Positions 63,586-64,000 of a stretch of DNA of 64,000 nt are shown here, in pieces; the first letter of the stretch is position 1; every line of letters starts with the position of its first letter. This DNA comes from Nostoc carneum NIES-2107 (lineage in GTDB: Bacteria; Cyanobacteriota; Cyanobacteriia; Cyanobacteriales; Nostocaceae). Location of the stretch: contig AP018180.1 of the NCBI GenBank assembly GCA_002368155.1, forward strand, positions 2,637,947-2,701,946, written 5' to 3'. The translations under genes were made by a program, and so were the position numbers. The notes under the pieces were generated by a model. The model saw only the letters and a program-made list of their open reading frames with translations. It was not told where the DNA came from and did not search any database.

Positions 63586-64000
63586 ATGGCTGATACAAAC
63601 AGCAGCAGTAGAAACGTCATTATTTATGTTGCTGATGGTTTGCGAAATGGTTCTGTAAACCCTATTGATACACCAACTTTATATAGCATCCGTCAGCAGG
63701 GAGTTAATTTTACTAACAGTCATTCCCTATTCCCTACGTTTACAACTCCGAATGCTTCTGCGATCGCAACTGGACATTACCTCGGTGATACAGGTGATTT
63801 CAGTAACACTGTATATACTGGTTATCCCGTAATTAACTCCAATGGTAGTGTTACACCATTTATTGAAAACGATCCGATCCTGGCTGATCTCAATGCCAAT
63901 TCTAATCTTGCCGATCCAGATACCAGTTTCAGCAAAAATAACTTCCTCACAGAAGAATCACTTCTAGCTTATGCGCGTGCTAGTGGGTATTCTACAGCAG
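63586..64000 (+). CDS. NPP/alkaline-phosphatase superfamily enzyme, truncated by window end
   Basis: Only the first 138 residues are in the window. NVIIYVADGLRNGSVNP has the N-terminal metal Asp. FPTFTTPNASAIATGHYLGDTG carries the nucleophile Thr in the pattern of nucleotide pyrophosphatase/phosphodiesterases. There is no signal peptide, and the N-terminus MADTNSSS resembles that of the upstream exoprotein, so type-I export via C-terminal repeats may be expected beyond the window. A role in phosphate scavenging is inferred from motif and neighbour. Confidence 0.88.
   Translation, partial: MADTNSSSRNVIIYVADGLRNGSVNPIDTPTLYSIRQQGVNFTNSHSLFPTFTTPNASAIATGHYLGDTGDFSNTVYTGYPVINSNGSVTPFIENDPILADLNANSNLADPDTSFSKNNFLTEESLLAYARASGYSTA

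Overview
The window reads as chromosome of a filamentous, probably heterocyst-forming cyanobacterium of the Nostoc/Calothrix type. Evidence: the HIP1 octamer GCGATCGC is frequent; many intergenic gaps carry short heptamer tandem repeats and small palindromic elements typical of Nostocales; several products are cyanobacteria-specific (RpaA, DUF3082, a terminal oxidase lacking CuA, phytase-like exoproteins with calcium-binding repeats). The species cannot be named from sequence alone. No rRNA, tRNA, CRISPR array, full insertion sequence or prophage was seen.

Layout. 1-2.4 kb: a coupled pair of a Trypco1-like protein and a caspase/FGE-sulfatase fusion, resembling cyanobacterial conflict or signalling modules. 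2.9-5.1 kb: housekeeping cluster rsmA-ispE-DUF3082. 5.4-12.3 kb (minus strand): stand-alone A-PCP-TE protein, FUSC transporter, alpha/beta hydrolase with a degenerate active site, HugZ-like flavin/heme protein. 12.9-16.6 kb (plus): NmrA-like reductase with an inserted CIA30 domain, small secreted coiled-coil protein, a 21-bp tandem repeat array and an MscS channel. 16.9-22.3 kb (minus): TauE/SafE plus DUF1634, two tandem secreted paralogues, a CadD-like transporter and an APC permease. 23.2-31 kb: mixed metabolic genes (ComB, a second TauE, a G6PDH, a GHMP kinase, a methyltransferase) and unknown proteins.

31.5-38.4 kb is the most distinctive regulatory region. An OmpR-type response regulator, a class A PBP, an FtsI-like PBP and a small protein lie on the minus strand, and a CHASE3 histidine kinase is divergent. 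Three arrays of an 11-bp direct repeat (AWCGGGNAGAA-like) sit at the end of the regulator gene, upstream of the PBP cluster, and just before the kinase. Two of them are parts of a duplicated segment of about 125 bp. This suggests a self-contained cell-wall regulatory circuit.

38.5-44.2 kb: a half-size TauE, a second TauE-DUF1634 pair, and a three-gene heme-copper oxidase whose subunit II has lost the CuA ligands (ARTO/cox3-like). 45-48 kb: SDR dehydrogenase plus amylo-alpha-1,6-glucosidase. 48.9-56.4 kb: CHASE/PAS hybrid kinase, TPR protein, the circadian-output regulator RpaA with a strong terminator, and a YheT-like hydrolase. 58-64 kb: a giant PhoX-like/phytase-like/GDPD/RTX exoprotein followed by a truncated NPP-type phosphatase. 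Both have Pho-box-like 11-bp-spaced repeats far upstream, pointing to phosphate-starvation control.
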